NCBI GenBank assembly: GCA_900768625.1 | Contig: CAAGDO010000011.1 | Span: 1-9,419, forward strand | Direction of reading: 5' to 3' | Length of the DNA: 9,419 nt | Source: Bacteroidaceae bacterium | GTDB taxonomy: Bacteria > Bacteroidota > Bacteroidia > Bacteroidales > Bacteroidaceae | Shown here: positions 1 to 5,209 of the stretch, in pieces | How the letters are laid out: each line of letters opens with the position of its first letter | How positions within the stretch are numbered: position 1 is the first letter of the stretch | Made by a program: the position numbers and the translations under genes | The notes under the pieces: generated by a model | Databases searched by the model: none | What the model saw: the letters and a program-made list of their open reading frames with translations, nothing else | Told to the model about the DNA's origin: nothing

Positions 1-2
1 TA

Positions 3-188
3 TAAGTAGGTCTTCAAAATTATTTTATACTATCAGCAGATGCTATTTTCACATTGAAAGCACGTTCTCGGGCGCATCTGTTTCCTTCGTTCTCAGTCAC
101 ATAGCCCGCTATGTTCCTTCGCCCGAAGAAAACAGCTGCATCCCGATAACGCACTTTCAATGTAAAAATAATTTCGAAGACCTACTTA
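3..188. repeat. Large imperfect palindromic repeat, type B (single copy here)
   Basis: The ends form an inverted repeat: TAAGTAGGTCTTC at 3-15 is the exact reverse complement of 176-188, and pairing continues with one mismatch to about 27 and 163. A second pairing block is ACATTGAAAG (51-60) with its complement at 154-163, extending inward with interruptions. In the centre, ACATAGC (99-105) and GCTATGT (108-114) are perfect complements around CC. The left arm carries an unpaired insert at about 28-50, so the central hairpin sits right of the midpoint. The whole 186 bp could fold into one long hairpin. It begins 66 bp past the stop of the radical SAM gene and may be the end of that transcript, although there is no classical U-tract. 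It holds no credible gene. The central 27 bp (94-120) resemble the centre of the type A repeats at 1728, 4482 and 9246. Confidence 0.8.
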
Positions 189-254
189 CTATATATAATA
201 TGGAGTAAAGGCACTTTTCCGACGTTGCTTGAATGGCAGGCCGTGGTGTTGGCA

Positions 255-1061
255 TCAATAGGCCACTTCCACTTTCAATCCAGCTTCTTCAACTAGGCGG
301 CCGATGCGGTCAAGTTCCTCGTGGGTCGCTTTCCGGAGGTCGGGGTCGGGCGTTTCGCGGTCGATGGTATAGACCATCACCATTTGCGGATGGATGCGTT
401 TCACCGTTTCCAGCCAGGGCAGGACATAGCGGTCGGTGGTGTTGTCAACGCTTTGTCCTTCGCTCGTGCCTTTCATGAAGAGGGACTGCACGATGACGTG
501 ACCGTTGAACGATTCGAGGGAACGGATAATCTGGGTCACATCGTAATGGCCCGTCGGGCGGTCGACACGTTGGATATAGTCAGGGTCGATGGTGTCGAGC
601 TTGAGAATATTGTTGTCCACCTTCATGAGGGCAGCGTGCACTTCGGGGCGGATGCTCATGGTGGAATTGCTCAGTACGCTCACGCGGGCTTCGGGGAAAT
701 AGAGGTCGCGCAAGCGGATGGTGTCGTCGATGATACCGGCGAAATCAGGATGGGCTGTCGGTTCGCCGTTTCCTGCAAAGGTCAGTACATCGGGCTTTGG
801 ACCTTCAGCGGCCATCTTCTGGAGCTGTGCTTCGAGCGCTTGGGCCACCTCTTCGCGCGTGGGGCGTGGGAGGTGGGGGCGATGGTCTGCGTTGAAACCA
901 CATTCGCAGTAAACGCAGTCGAACGTACATACTTTACCGTCGGCCGGCATGAGGTTGATGCCGAGCGAAATGCCTAGGCGGCGACTATGGATGGGACCGA
1001 ATATGGGGGAGGGATAGACAATGCCCTTGTGGCCGATATTGGCTGGATAACCTTCTTGCAT
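255..1061 (-). CDS. Radical SAM protein (4Fe-4S, COG0731-like)
   Basis: A 268-residue radical S-adenosylmethionine protein. The cluster-binding motif CTFDCVYC places the three ligand cysteines at 45, 49 and 52 (CxxxCxxC), with another Cys at 54. GNGEPT at 97-102 is the glycine-rich SAM-binding motif of the family. Later strands of the barrel fit KLDTIDP (154-160) and VYTIDRETP (230-238). The N-terminal stretch with FGPIHSRRLG before the cluster is the usual form in this group, so the ATG at 1061 is accepted; no ribosome-binding site is visible, as is common in Bacteroidota. It is a single-domain protein, probably cytosolic. The nearest named relatives I can place are COG0731 proteins, which include tRNA-wyosine enzymes, but the substrate cannot be read from the sequence. 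It lies downstream of rplS, separated by a strong terminator, and no promoter matching the Bacteroidota consensus is visible in the 35 bp between them. Confidence 0.9.
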   Translation of the reverse strand: MQEGYPANIGHKGIVYPSPIFGPIHSRRLGISLGINLMPADGKVCTFDCVYCECGFNADHRPHLPRPTREEVAQALEAQLQKMAAEGPKPDVLTFAGNGEPTAHPDFAGIIDDTIRLRDLYFPEARVSVLSNSTMSIRPEVHAALMKVDNNILKLDTIDPDYIQRVDRPTGHYDVTQIIRSLESFNGHVIVQSLFMKGTSEGQSVDNTTDRYVLPWLETVKRIHPQMVMVYTIDRETPDPDLRKATHEELDRIGRLVEEAGLKVEVAY

Positions 1062-1096
1062 GTGATGAATGAATTATGGTTGGGCGCGAAGATACG

Positions 1097-1136
1097 AAAA
1101 AAGAGACTTTCCACATATGTGGAAAGCCTCTTTTTT
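1097..1136 (-). terminator. Intrinsic terminator of rplS, symmetric and probably bidirectional
   Basis: The core is the perfect 18-nt palindrome TTTCCACATATGTGGAAA (1108-1125). Outside one mismatch the stem continues with AAAAAAGAG (1097-1105) against CTCTTTTTT (1128-1136). The minus-strand transcript from rplS, which ends at 1174, would form this hairpin 37 nt after the stop and finish in a U-run. The matching A/T tracts mean it could also stop plus-strand transcription. Confidence 0.9.
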
Positions 1137-1173
1137 ATTTCGGTTCTCTTGGACTTTTGTCCAACAGAAGCAA

Positions 1174-1539
1174 TTAGTCGTTCTTGGCAGCAGCACGCTT
1201 CTCCTTGATACGGGCCTTCTTACCCGTAAGAGCGCGGAGGTAGTACAACGTGGCACGACGCACCTTACCAACCTTGTTGACTTCGATGCTTTCGATGTTC
1301 GGAGACTCGATGGGGAAGATACGCTCTACACCAACGGTGCCAGACATCTTGCGTACGGTGAAACGCTTCTTGTCCTGATGACCGGAAATCTTGATAACAA
1401 CGCCGCGATACAACTGGATACGCTCCTTGTTACCTTCGACGATTTTGTATGCTACAGTGATGGTGTCACCAGCCTTGAACTTGGGGAACTCCTTGCCAGT
1501 AGCAAAAGCTTCTTCAGCAATCTTAATTAAATCTGCCAT
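1174..1539 (-). CDS. rplS: Large-subunit ribosomal protein bL19
   Basis: 121 residues, the normal size for bL19 (about 115-125). Recognisable family features are the N-terminal helix followed by FKAGDTITVAYKI, the RIQLYRGVVIKISG strand, the VGVERIFPIESPNIESIEV block and the basic C-terminal KVRRATLYYLRALTGKKARIKEK. bL19 sits at the interface between the 30S and 50S subunits and supports intersubunit bridges. The ATG at 1539 gives the expected N terminus (MADLIKIAEE). No Shine-Dalgarno is visible; the bases just upstream are A/T-rich. The gene stands alone as a transcription unit: a consensus promoter and a structured leader lie upstream and a strong terminator lies downstream. It is not beside trmD or rimM as in many Proteobacteria and Firmicutes. 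Confidence 0.98.
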   Translation of the reverse strand: MADLIKIAEEAFATGKEFPKFKAGDTITVAYKIVEGNKERIQLYRGVVIKISGHQDKKRFTVRKMSGTVGVERIFPIESPNIESIEVNKVGKVRRATLYYLRALTGKKARIKEKRAAAKND

Positions 1540-1578
1540 TTTTGATGGGATAATTATAATGTATTGTTGTCCGTCCCG

Positions 1579-1621
1579 ACTAAGCTTAACGGGGAACTCT
1601 GCATCCCGACAGCGGCTTAGT
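1579..1621 (-). promoter_or_regulatory. Structured 5' leader of rplS, candidate ribosomal-protein autoregulatory element
   Basis: In the minus-strand transcript ACTAAGC (1615-1621 read in reverse) pairs perfectly with GCTTAGT (1579-1585), closing a 29-nt internal segment. That segment holds a second small helix, CGGGA against TCCCCG (1590-1608) with one bulged base. The closing stem begins about 6-9 nt after the transcription start predicted from the promoter at 1634-1664, so nearly the whole early leader is structured. About 39 nt of unpaired A/T-rich sequence then run to the rplS ATG. A 16-codon open frame (1554-1604) starts inside the inner helix and ends 14 nt before rplS. Ribosomal-protein leaders often bind their own product to limit translation. 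That role here is inferred from position and fold only. Confidence 0.5.
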
Positions 1622-1633
1622 GGAAAAGCGGTG

Positions 1634-1664
1634 CAAAATTACAGCTTTTTCTTTGGCTGACAAA
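1634..1664 (-). promoter_or_regulatory. Bacteroidota housekeeping-sigma promoter for rplS
   Basis: On the minus strand TTTG (1661-1664) is followed by exactly 19 bases and then TAATTTTG (1634-1641). This matches the Bacteroidota consensus of a -33 TTTG and a -7 TAnnTTTG with normal spacing. Transcription should begin near 1627-1630, giving a leader of about 90 nt before the rplS ATG. Confidence 0.85.
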
Positions 1665-1672
1665 GGGAATGA

Positions 1673-1695
1673 CGCTAATTCTTTGATTTTTAGCG
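1673..1695. promoter_or_regulatory. Short inverted repeat just upstream of the rplS promoter
   Basis: CGCTAA (1673-1678) and TTAGCG (1690-1695) are exact complements separated by 11 bp, 8 bp upstream of the -33 box of the rplS promoter. The size and spacing would suit a dimeric DNA-binding protein, but a six-base arm can easily arise by chance. The rest of 1665-1727 shows nothing else I can support. Confidence 0.2.
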
Positions 1696-1727
1696 GAAAA
1701 TGGGGTTAAGAGAAGTCCGAAAATAAT

Positions 1728-1921
1728 GAAGTCGTCTAAACTTGTCTGTCGAAGGTTCGATTTAGAGTTTGAGTTCTTCTAAGATTCAATCTTCACCTTT
1801 GTTTTTGGCCGTTTTTTGCCCTTTCATCAGTCGTGTAGCTCGCTACACTCCCTCTTTAAGGCCCCAAAACGCCTCAAAAATAAAGGCAAATCTTGAATTC
1901 CATAAAAGTTCAGACGACTTC
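1728..1921. repeat. Large imperfect palindromic repeat, type A, copy 1
   Basis: A 194-bp element with terminal inverted repeats: GAAGTCGTCTAAACTT (1728-1743) against AAGTTCAGACGACTTC (1906-1921), one mismatch in 16. Inside, the arms pair again through TTCAA/TTGAA and through the blocks CTTTGTTTTTGG and CAAAAATAAAG. The centre is GTGTAGC (1833-1839), TC, GCTACAC (1842-1848). The copies at 4482-4667 and 9246 onward share nearly the whole sequence and the same orientation. No transposase or other convincing reading frame is inside, so it is a non-autonomous structural repeat. It lies between the DUF1934 gene and the rplS promoter, with its left end 64 bp from the -33 box. The flanks (AAT and TTT) show no target duplication. 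Confidence 0.9.
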
Positions 1922-1946
1922 TTTGTCTTATACCTTTATAAAACGC

Positions 1947-2029
1947 GTAATTCCCATATCATTTTTTGTCAATTCGGGCAGCACCTAAAGTGCAAAACAG
2001 CATTGACGGAAGAATGATATGGGAATTAC
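1947..2029 (-). repeat. 83-bp hairpin with perfect 17-bp stem, possible 3' end of the DUF1934 transcript
   Basis: GTAATTCCCATATCATT (1947-1963) is perfectly complementary to 2013-2029. Inside it are further nested pairs, GTCAAT (1968-1973) with ATTGAC (2002-2007) and GCAC (1981-1984) with GTGC (1990-1993), around a CTAAA loop. All three levels share nearly the same centre, so the design is a single long hairpin. It starts 26 nt after the stop of the DUF1934 gene in the direction of transcription and is followed by only a short TTTT. It could therefore protect or end that mRNA, but it is not a classical intrinsic terminator. Its sequence is unrelated to the 190-bp repeats nearby. It may also be a small mobile repeat. 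Confidence 0.75.
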
Positions 2030-2055
2030 ATGTTCCTTTAATCTGCGTTCCCTTT

Positions 2056-2469
2056 TTATTCGTGTTCAAAGGCGAATTCCACGGTCAGCACGTTGTCCGC
2101 CACGTGGCGGCCTGCTGCGAGGAGGGTATAGCGGGCTTGGAAGCGTCCGCCTGTGGCATTAAGTGTGAGGTTGTGTTCGTGGGTGTAGATGCTGATGTCG
2201 AGGTCACCGTGGGGCGTGGCGTAGGGGCAGGGCTGGAGACGCTTCTCGATGAAAGTGAGGCGTGAGCGTGTGTTGCCTCGACGCTTCAGGTCGGCAAGCT
2301 CTTCGGTGATGAGGAGGATGGCGATGCCGTCGTTTTCTTCTTCGGGGTAGCGGAGCATAATGCCGTTGTCCTCGATTTGGCAGAGGCCGTTGGCCTCGGT
2401 GCGGATGATGTCCTCACCGTTTTCGGTGTTCGTTACGAGCATCGTGGATATGTGAGCTTTTTTCAGCAT
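2056..2469 (-). CDS. DUF1934 (YwiB-like) beta-barrel protein
   Basis: 137 residues from the ATG at 2469 (start MLKKAHIST). The frame stays open upstream to 2658, but that part overlaps the end of the protease gene in another frame and does not look like a natural N terminus. The chosen start leaves a 46-bp gap after the protease stop. The pattern of alternating polar and hydrophobic strands, an early ENGEDIIRTEANG turn, a central LTFIEKR strand, a GDLDISIYTHE segment and the closing GRFQARYTLLAAGRHVADN stretch fit the DUF1934 family typified by Bacillus YwiB, a small lipocalin-like barrel of about 140 residues without a firmly known function. No signal peptide or membrane segment is visible, so it is probably cytosolic. 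It is likely co-transcribed with the protease. The family call comes from recalled pattern similarity, not from an alignment. Confidence 0.72.
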   Translation of the reverse strand: MLKKAHISTMLVTNTENGEDIIRTEANGLCQIEDNGIMLRYPEEENDGIAILLITEELADLKRRGNTRSRLTFIEKRLQPCPYATPHGDLDISIYTHEHNLTLNATGGRFQARYTLLAAGRHVADNVLTVEFAFEHE

Positions 2470-2488
2470 GGTGGTTGCATGTTGGAGT

Positions 2489-2506
2489 CCTTTTTCAGGA
2501 AAAAGG
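2489..2506. repeat. Perfect 8-bp inverted repeat between protease and DUF1934 genes
   Basis: CCTTTTTC (2489-2496) and GAAAAAGG (2499-2506) are exact complements around AG, 9 nt after the protease stop in the direction of transcription and 19 nt before the next start. The minus-strand transcript could fold here. No U-run follows, so a processing or partial-attenuation site is more plausible than a full terminator. It may also be chance in A/T-rich sequence. Confidence 0.3.
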
Positions 2507-2515
2507 GTATAGGGT

Positions 2516-4429
2516 TTATCGGATGATGATTTTGCTTGTCTGATTGTTTGTCCGTCGCAGGTAGATGCCTTGACGGGTAGGCTGGCCTTGAAGTTCTCGT
2601 CCGTCAAGGCTGAACCAACGGGAGGAAGCGGTGGAAAGTTCGGGAGAGATGATTCCATCGGGTGCGGACAATGTGAAATTGACGGTCTGCACCACGGTCC
2701 AGCCTTCGCGCAGACGGAGCGTGTAGCGATGGCCTGGCGTAAGAGCGGAGAAGGTCACGCATTCGGTGGTGTCACCTCCGGCAGAAAGATAGATGGCGTG
2801 TTGTTTGCGGCTGACCATTTGCGTTTCTTCGTCCGTGAGGTCGTAGGTGTACCGATGGGCGGCACGCGTGTCGGCAGAAGCGTTGGTGAAACGTTGGGTG
2901 ATGCTGATGGCATTGGTTGCTGCGATATGGACAATGGGTTGGTCCGTAAGGATTTGCTGTTTCGCTCCGTCTGTCACTTCTATGCTCGTTTGCGCCGTGA
3001 TGTGGTCGCCATCGGGGGTGAGAGAGAGTAGAAGCGTACCCGTTCGGGTGAAGTCGACATCCACGATGAGGTCCGTTTCCTCGCCCGGCTCTAGGGTGCA
3101 AGCTGTGAGTGCCAGCCATTCGCCTTGCTGGGCGAGCGCCGTGTCGGACGGAAGGTTCTCGATGATGCCGAACGTGCTGTTGAACGTTTGGACAGTCGAC
3201 GTGTTGCGCACATGAAAACGTACGGCAGTCAGTCTCCCCGTCATGGGTTGCTGGAGAGGAGTGATGGATTCAATGGCTACGTCGGTCGGCGTGCGTTGGA
3301 GCGTATCGGGCAGGATGCTTTCCACTGGAGTCGTACTGACCACGATGGCTTCCTGGTCGGCAAAGAAACCTTCGTCGGTTGGATGGTCCTTACGTTCATC
3401 GGCAGGTTGGGCAAATGACAGAACGTCAAGGCGGAAGTAACCGTCGAAATCGCCGCCATAGCCCCAGTTGACATGGAAAAGTCCATCGCTGTCCAGTCCG
3501 TCAATCACGAAAGCATGGCCGCCAGTCTGCATGATGGCGCCCGCATAGTAGACGGGACGTCCCTGCATCACTTCATCGGCCATCATCTGCCAGAAGACGG
3601 ATGGAGCGTAGAGACGTTTTTCGAGATAATGGACATAGGGCAATCCGAAAGTCTGGCGCAACGGTTCGACCAGACGGACGGATTTGGCTCCGCTCGCATC
3701 CGGAGCCCAATTCATGTGGGCGGCCAGTCCGAGCCAATAGCTGAGGCGTGCCACGGCGTCAATTTCTGCGGGCGTGCAGTTTTCCGTGTCGTAGTTGTTG
3801 CGGATGAGGCGCGTGTCGACCGTTTCGCCTGGAAGAACATCGTCCACGGTGTAGTGGTCGGTGGTCCATCCATGGAGCGTGTCGAGCAACGTGATGACAG
3901 GACGATGGTAGGTGAGAATCTGTTCCATTGCCGTGGCCACGCAGCCCACTATGCAACGGCGGGGAAAAATGGTGCCGTCGTAGAGGCGGTAGGTGGGGCA
4001 GAGGTTGTTGTAGGGCGCAGACTGATGGCGGATGGTGGTGAGCAAGGGGGCAACCGGTGAGAAATGGGTGCCTTCAGGAAAGGGAAGTTCTGCAAATCCC
4101 CCTTTTGGGGATGCCAACATGCTGCGGAGAGCTGGCGGACAGTTTGTGAGAGCTGTGAGCGGTGCGTAACCCAAGACGGCAGGCAGACGGTCATCGTCGG
4201 CCACGAGGATGAAGTGTCCACTCGTTTCCACGGCATAAGCATGTCCCATTCGGCCCATGATGCGGGTGGAAGAGTTTGGTGATGTGGATTGCGGGGCAGC
4301 GGTCGCATCGAAGCGGAGATGTGCAAATTCTGCTGCCGTACGGAGTGCTGAGAGGCTGTCGATGGGGGCAGCCGTGATGGGCCGACAAAGGATGAAGGCC
4401 AACATCAGGAGGAAGGGGATGGGCTTCAT
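2516..4429 (-). CDS. Secreted C10 family cysteine protease (streptopain-like)
   Basis: 637 residues. Residues 1-21 form a signal peptide (KP, a long hydrophobic run, then TAA before P22), so export across the inner membrane is expected. Residues about 25-130 resemble the C10 propeptide, with GHFILVADDDRLPAVLGYAP as the clearest block. The catalytic domain shows the active-site cysteine in CIVGCVATAMEQ (Cys163) and the histidine in GGHAFVIDG (His305), followed by HVNWGYGG (319-326), the arrangement of streptopain and interpain. After about residue 370 come beta-rich domains, ending in a Bacteroidota-style tail with LDGRELQGQPTRQGIYLRR and KIIIR. That tail resembles a short type IX secretion signal, but I cannot confirm sorting. 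The frame runs back to 4549 through the adjoining repeat; the later ATG at 4429 is chosen because it begins the signal peptide. A role in protein degradation for nutrition or virulence is inferred. Confidence 0.9.
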   Translation of the reverse strand: MKPIPFLLMLAFILCRPITAAPIDSLSALRTAAEFAHLRFDATAAPQSTSPNSSTRIMGRMGHAYAVETSGHFILVADDDRLPAVLGYAPLTALTNCPPALRSMLASPKGGFAELPFPEGTHFSPVAPLLTTIRHQSAPYNNLCPTYRLYDGTIFPRRCIVGCVATAMEQILTYHRPVITLLDTLHGWTTDHYTVDDVLPGETVDTRLIRNNYDTENCTPAEIDAVARLSYWLGLAAHMNWAPDASGAKSVRLVEPLRQTFGLPYVHYLEKRLYAPSVFWQMMADEVMQGRPVYYAGAIMQTGGHAFVIDGLDSDGLFHVNWGYGGDFDGYFRLDVLSFAQPADERKDHPTDEGFFADQEAIVVSTTPVESILPDTLQRTPTDVAIESITPLQQPMTGRLTAVRFHVRNTSTVQTFNSTFGIIENLPSDTALAQQGEWLALTACTLEPGEETDLIVDVDFTRTGTLLLSLTPDGDHITAQTSIEVTDGAKQQILTDQPIVHIAATNAISITQRFTNASADTRAAHRYTYDLTDEETQMVSRKQHAIYLSAGGDTTECVTFSALTPGHRYTLRLREGWTVVQTVNFTLSAPDGIISPELSTASSRWFSLDGRELQGQPTRQGIYLRRTNNQTSKIIIR

Positions 4430-4444
4430 GGATCGTTGCTTATT

Positions 4445-4481
4445 GAAGTCGTCCAAGCTTTTCTGACGAAGATTTGATTGA
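4445..4481. repeat. Partial tandem duplication of the type A repeat end
   Basis: This 37-bp block begins with GAAGTCGTCC and closely matches the first 37 bp of the adjacent full element (4482-4518), with differences such as CCAAGC for CTGAAC. The full element therefore carries one and a fraction left ends. The block ends 15 bp before the protease start codon. Confidence 0.85.
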
Positions 4482-4667
4482 GAAGTCGTCTGAACTTTTC
4501 TGACGAAGATTTGATTTGGCGTTTGAGCTCTTCTAAATTCCATCTTCATCTTTCTTTTTGGTCGTTTTTTGCCCTTTCATCGGTCGTGTAGCTCGCTACA
4601 CTCCCTCTTCATGGCCCAAAACCGCCTCAAAAATAAAGGCGAATTTCATAAAAGTTCAGACGACTTC
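4482..4667. repeat. Large imperfect palindromic repeat, type A, copy 2
   Basis: The best-preserved copy, 186 bp. GAAGTCGTCTGAACTTTT (4482-4499) is a perfect 18-bp complement of 4650-4667. Next inward AAATTC and GAATTT pair, then the T-rich/A-rich arms, then GTGTAGC (4586-4592), TC, GCTACAC (4595-4601). It fills nearly all of the 254-bp gap between the 154-residue protein gene and the protease gene. Any transcript reaching the protease from upstream must read through it. ATT flanks both ends of the full element plus its duplicated end (4442-4444 and 4668-4670), a possible 3-bp target duplication that copy 1 lacks. Confidence 0.92.
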
Positions 4668-4683
4668 ATTGTGTTAGACAGGC

Positions 4684-5148
4684 TCAGTTGCCAATGTTGA
4701 ATTGCTTTCCCTGTTTTCCGTCTTCGAAGCCTTTGGAGTAACCTTCGCGGTAGCCTTCAGTGTATTTCTGTCGGTCAGTTTCCTGCTGGTAGCTTGATTC
4801 CTCATCGTAGGAAGCGCGGTTGGCATTCGATGCTCCGTCATCGCAGCCTGCAGCATAGCCATCTTCATAACCGCCTTCGTAGGGGTCGCGCTTGTCGCGT
4901 CCGAGGATGGTGTCGGAGAGAACGGAAGTGACGGTGTCGGTGGTGGTGGGCATGACAGTCGGGTCGACGGTGGTGTCGGGCACGGCCACCTGCATCAGTG
5001 AAGAGTCCTTTTCGCCAGGGGCACGGAGGTTCTTGGCTTCGCCTGTCGACATTTTCAGGTAGATGGTCGCTCCCACGGCCAGAAAGCACAGGGCCAGAAT
5101 GAGCACCATTTTCCATCGGTTGTTTTCTTGCATCTTATTGTAGTTCAT
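4684..5148 (-). CDS. Membrane-anchored protein with Gly/Tyr repeats, function unknown
   Basis: 154 residues that I do not recognise. Residues 14-31 form one hydrophobic segment preceded by a basic, polar N terminus, which predicts a single anchor with the rest outside the cytoplasm. Residues about 52-80 are rich in Thr, Pro and Val and look like a flexible linker. The C-terminal part is acidic, with repeats of the form (Y/F)xxG(Y/F)xxGxxDG: GYEDGYAAGCDDG at 93-105 and YTEGYREGYSKGFEDG at 129-144. These are spaced like Gly-rich helix-pairing motifs, broadly like the GxxxG series of Yae1-type domains. The ATG at 5148 is used; a second at 5133 (MQENN) is possible. It follows rodA by 61 bp in the same direction and may be the last gene of the elongation cluster. 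A cell-envelope role is inferred only from position and topology. Confidence 0.8.
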   Translation of the reverse strand: MNYNKMQENNRWKMVLILALCFLAVGATIYLKMSTGEAKNLRAPGEKDSSLMQVAVPDTTVDPTVMPTTTDTVTSVLSDTILGRDKRDPYEGGYEDGYAAGCDDGASNANRASYDEESSYQQETDRQKYTEGYREGYSKGFEDGKQGKQFNIGN

Positions 5149-5209
5149 GTTTGTCAGAAGGGATAGGAGTGGTCAGAGTTTGATCGGGTGAGAGTTTGGA
5201 AAGGGGTTC

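Noticed and set aside
1..188. CRISPR or a tRNA/small RNA gene at the left edge
   Set aside because: There is one palindrome, no array of equal spacers, and no cloverleaf or known RNA motif.
321..977. Long plus-strand open frame opposite the radical SAM gene
   Set aside because: It mirrors a clear minus-strand gene with catalytic motifs; the translation has no recognisable domain and arises from codon bias on the other strand.
1062..1096. Separate promoter for the radical SAM gene
   Set aside because: The 35 bp between the terminator and the ATG have no TTTG and only a poor TAATTCAT; I cannot support a promoter, so readthrough or a non-consensus start remains open.
1947..2029. Integron attC site
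   Set aside because: The arms are perfectly paired and lack the RYYYAAC/GTTRRRY ends; no integron cassette genes are nearby.
2470..2658. Upstream extension of the DUF1934 frame
   Set aside because: It overlaps the protease C terminus in another frame, and the family-like sequence begins only at the ATG at 2469.
3473..4060. Plus-strand 195-codon frame inside the protease region
   Set aside because: Antisense to the C10 catalytic domain, with no family features or start signals.
4385..4387. Lipoprotein signal at Cys15 of the protease
   Set aside because: The residues before the cysteine (FIL) do not fit a lipobox; a signal peptidase I site near residues 20-21 fits better.
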